The translations under genes were made by a program, and so were the position numbers. From positions 14,264-28,050 of the forward strand of contig DNGI01000302.1 of the NCBI GenBank assembly GCA_003486645.1: 13,787 nucleotides of DNA, read 5' to 3'. Numbering within the stretch: the first letter of the stretch is position 1; the number at the start of each line of letters is the position of its first letter. Of this stretch, positions 12,488 through 13,787 are shown in pieces. The stretch is from Cyanobacteria bacterium UBA11370. GTDB lineage: Bacteria; Cyanobacteriota; Cyanobacteriia; Cyanobacteriales; Coleofasciculaceae. Below the pieces are notes generated by a model. That model did not search any database, had not been told where the DNA came from, and saw only the letters and a program-made list of their open reading frames with translations.

Positions 12488-13750
12488 TCAGAATAGAGAT
12501 ACTTGCACACCATCCCAGCCTGAGAAAGCTTCACACTTCACAGGCTGGGTATCCCCAAAGCCTCCATGTGCAGACAAGATGAGTCCCACCTCGTTTAAGG
12601 CTCGGTCTAATATATTCCGAGCCGCGTTCTCGTCTCTGTCCATCGCTAACCCACACTTATGACATTCGTGCAGGCGGATAGATAAAGTTTTCGGCACTTT
12701 TACTCCACAACTTGAGCAATTTTGAGATGTTCCATGAGGACTTACTTTCACCACTCGGACGCCGCATTTAACTGCCACTGCCTCCAAGATGGTAATGAAC
12801 CTTCCCCATGCTGCATCCAAAATTGATTTGCTCAACCTGTCCCTTGCAAGCCCTTTGATATTCAAGTCTTCCACGGCAATCAGGTCATACTTCTTGACCA
12901 AATTATGAGCACTGTTGTAGTGGAAGTTTTCTCTGATTCTGCCAATTCGTTGATGAATTCTGGCTATCTTGTTTTTCTGCTTACTGCTACGATTAGACCC
13001 CTTCTGTTTTCTCGCTAAAAGCAATTGTTGACGCGCTAAGTGTGACTGGGTTTTACGGTAGACCCGTTGAACTGGAACCGTTTCACCTTCGGACGTGGTA
13101 AGAAATTCCTTTAGCCCAACATCAATCCCAACAGCCGTTTGCACCTCATTCAGCGGTATAGCTTCAGGTACGGTTTCATCTTGTATAGAGATAGAGCAGT
13201 ACCAACCATCAGCCTTGTGGACGATAGTACAGGTTTTTAGAGCAAACCCATCTGGGATAGGACGATGCATGATAACTGGCATCTCTCCTATCTTTGACAA
13301 CTTCAATACACCGTTGTTGAGATGCGCTCCGGCTTTAGGGCAATTCACCCGTGGGTAAACAAATGACCGCAGTTCACCCACTTTCTTGAACTTCGGTCTA
13401 CCACCGCGTTTTCCTGACTTATCAGGGAATAACCAACGCTCACTCGCTTTATTTAACCGTTGCAAGTTAACTTGCTGTGATTCTGACCAGATATTTTTGT
13501 AGTCAGGAAACAGCGCTTTAGTTTGCTTTAGGTCTGATTGCTGGGTGTAGTAGTTAACTGTTGTAGGTATCTCACCTATGGGTTCGGAAACAATACTACA
13601 ACGGTCAATCTGACAGCGGGTTCGTCGTAACCAATCTAACCTTTGACCGAGAGCAAAATTCCAATGCCGACGAAGCAGCTCTAATGTGTAGAGCATTGTT
13701 GCTTCTTGTTCGACACTGGGTTTAATTCGGTAGCAGTAAGTTAGAATCAT
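12488..13750 (-). CDS. tnpB: TnpB-type RNA-guided nuclease of an IS200/IS605-like element
   Basis: TnpB family proteins are RuvC-type nucleases guided by a transposon-end RNA and are ancestors of Cas12. From ATG 13750 the protein has 420 residues (MILTYCYRIKPS at the N-terminus); in-frame ATGs at 13759 and 13771 would add three or seven residues. The RuvC acidic residues are present: D210 in GIDVG, E294 in VEDLN and D371/D373 in DRDENAARNI. The zinc finger is intact (C345, C348, C363, C366). The N-terminal GGRPKFKK segment is typical of the family. No stop or frameshift interrupts it. No tnpA is in the window, so the element may be tnpB-only (IS1341-like) or tnpA may lie past the end. It is convergent with rpsI, and I saw no HIP1 site in it. 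Confidence 0.93.
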   Translation of the reverse strand: MILTYCYRIKPSVEQEATMLYTLELLRRHWNFALGQRLDWLRRTRCQIDRCSIVSEPIGEIPTTVNYYTQQSDLKQTKALFPDYKNIWSESQQVNLQRLNKASERWLFPDKSGKRGGRPKFKKVGELRSFVYPRVNCPKAGAHLNNGVLKLSKIGEMPVIMHRPIPDGFALKTCTIVHKADGWYCSISIQDETVPEAIPLNEVQTAVGIDVGLKEFLTTSEGETVPVQRVYRKTQSHLARQQLLLARKQKGSNRSSKQKNKIARIHQRIGRIRENFHYNSAHNLVKKYDLIAVEDLNIKGLARDRLSKSILDAAWGRFITILEAVAVKCGVRVVKVSPHGTSQNCSSCGVKVPKTLSIRLHECHKCGLAMDRDENAARNILDRALNEVGLILSAHGGFGDTQPVKCEAFSGWDGVQVSLF

Positions 13751-13787
13751 GGGTATCATTTTACCCCACATTCCGCCGATCTGACTC

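Noticed and set aside
13095..13358. A + strand reading frame inside tnpB
   Set aside because: It is antisense to the conserved TnpB sequence, and no ribosome-binding site or domain is seen.
13751..13771. Earlier ATGs (13771 or 13759) as the tnpB start
   Set aside because: Family proteins usually begin a few residues before the (L)TYxYRIKP segment, so 13750 is preferred. The evidence is not decisive, as no start has a good SD.

Overview
The window is a stretch of cyanobacterial chromosome carrying the ribosomal-protein supercluster, from rplP to rpsI on the + strand. It ends in a TnpB-type transposon gene on the - strand. A cyanobacterial source is supported by the protein sequences, by the gene order (adk and infA between secY and rpmJ; truA-rplM-rpsI after rplQ; no rpsN, rpmD or rpsD), by seven copies of the octamer GCGATCGC (HIP1), and by heptanucleotide repeats of the STRR type known from filamentous cyanobacteria. 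The genus cannot be named from this sequence alone.

Layout. 1-49: heptad repeat running into the rplP start. 47-5162: rplP, rpmC, rpsQ, rplN, rplX, rplE, rpsH, rplF, rplR, rpsE and rplO. 5225-7214: secY (translocon) and adk (adenylate kinase). 7215-7538: a 324-base gap with a 14-bp palindrome and a weak promoter candidate. 7539-8885: infA (TTG start), a near-ideal promoter framed by a perfect inverted repeat, then rpmJ, rpsM (GTG start) and rpsK. 8886-9151: a long leader, then rpoA (GTG start, doubled Shine-Dalgarno). 10191-12432: rplQ, truA, rplM and rpsI. 12449-12478: a GC-rich hairpin. 12488-13750: tnpB on the - strand, convergent with rpsI.

All + strand genes serve ribosome assembly, translation initiation, transcription (RNA polymerase alpha), tRNA modification or protein export. 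Spacing and overlaps suggest one co-directional unit, probably re-fed by the internal promoter before rpmJ.

The most unusual feature is at the junctions. Where genes are not packed tightly, the gap is usually filled with 4 to 17 tandem, degenerate 7-base units. In most junctions a G/T-rich left half can pair with an A/C-rich right half to form a long hairpin. The heptad sequence differs between junctions, but in the clearest cases each right arm matches its own left arm. In truA the repeat runs past the start codon and encodes a heptapeptide-periodic N-terminus. In the secY-adk gap it creates a chain of overlapping mini-ORFs ending on the adk AUG. I see no complete new enzymatic system. The candidates for follow-up are the heptad hairpins, the rpmJ promoter palindrome and the TnpB element with its possible guide RNA.
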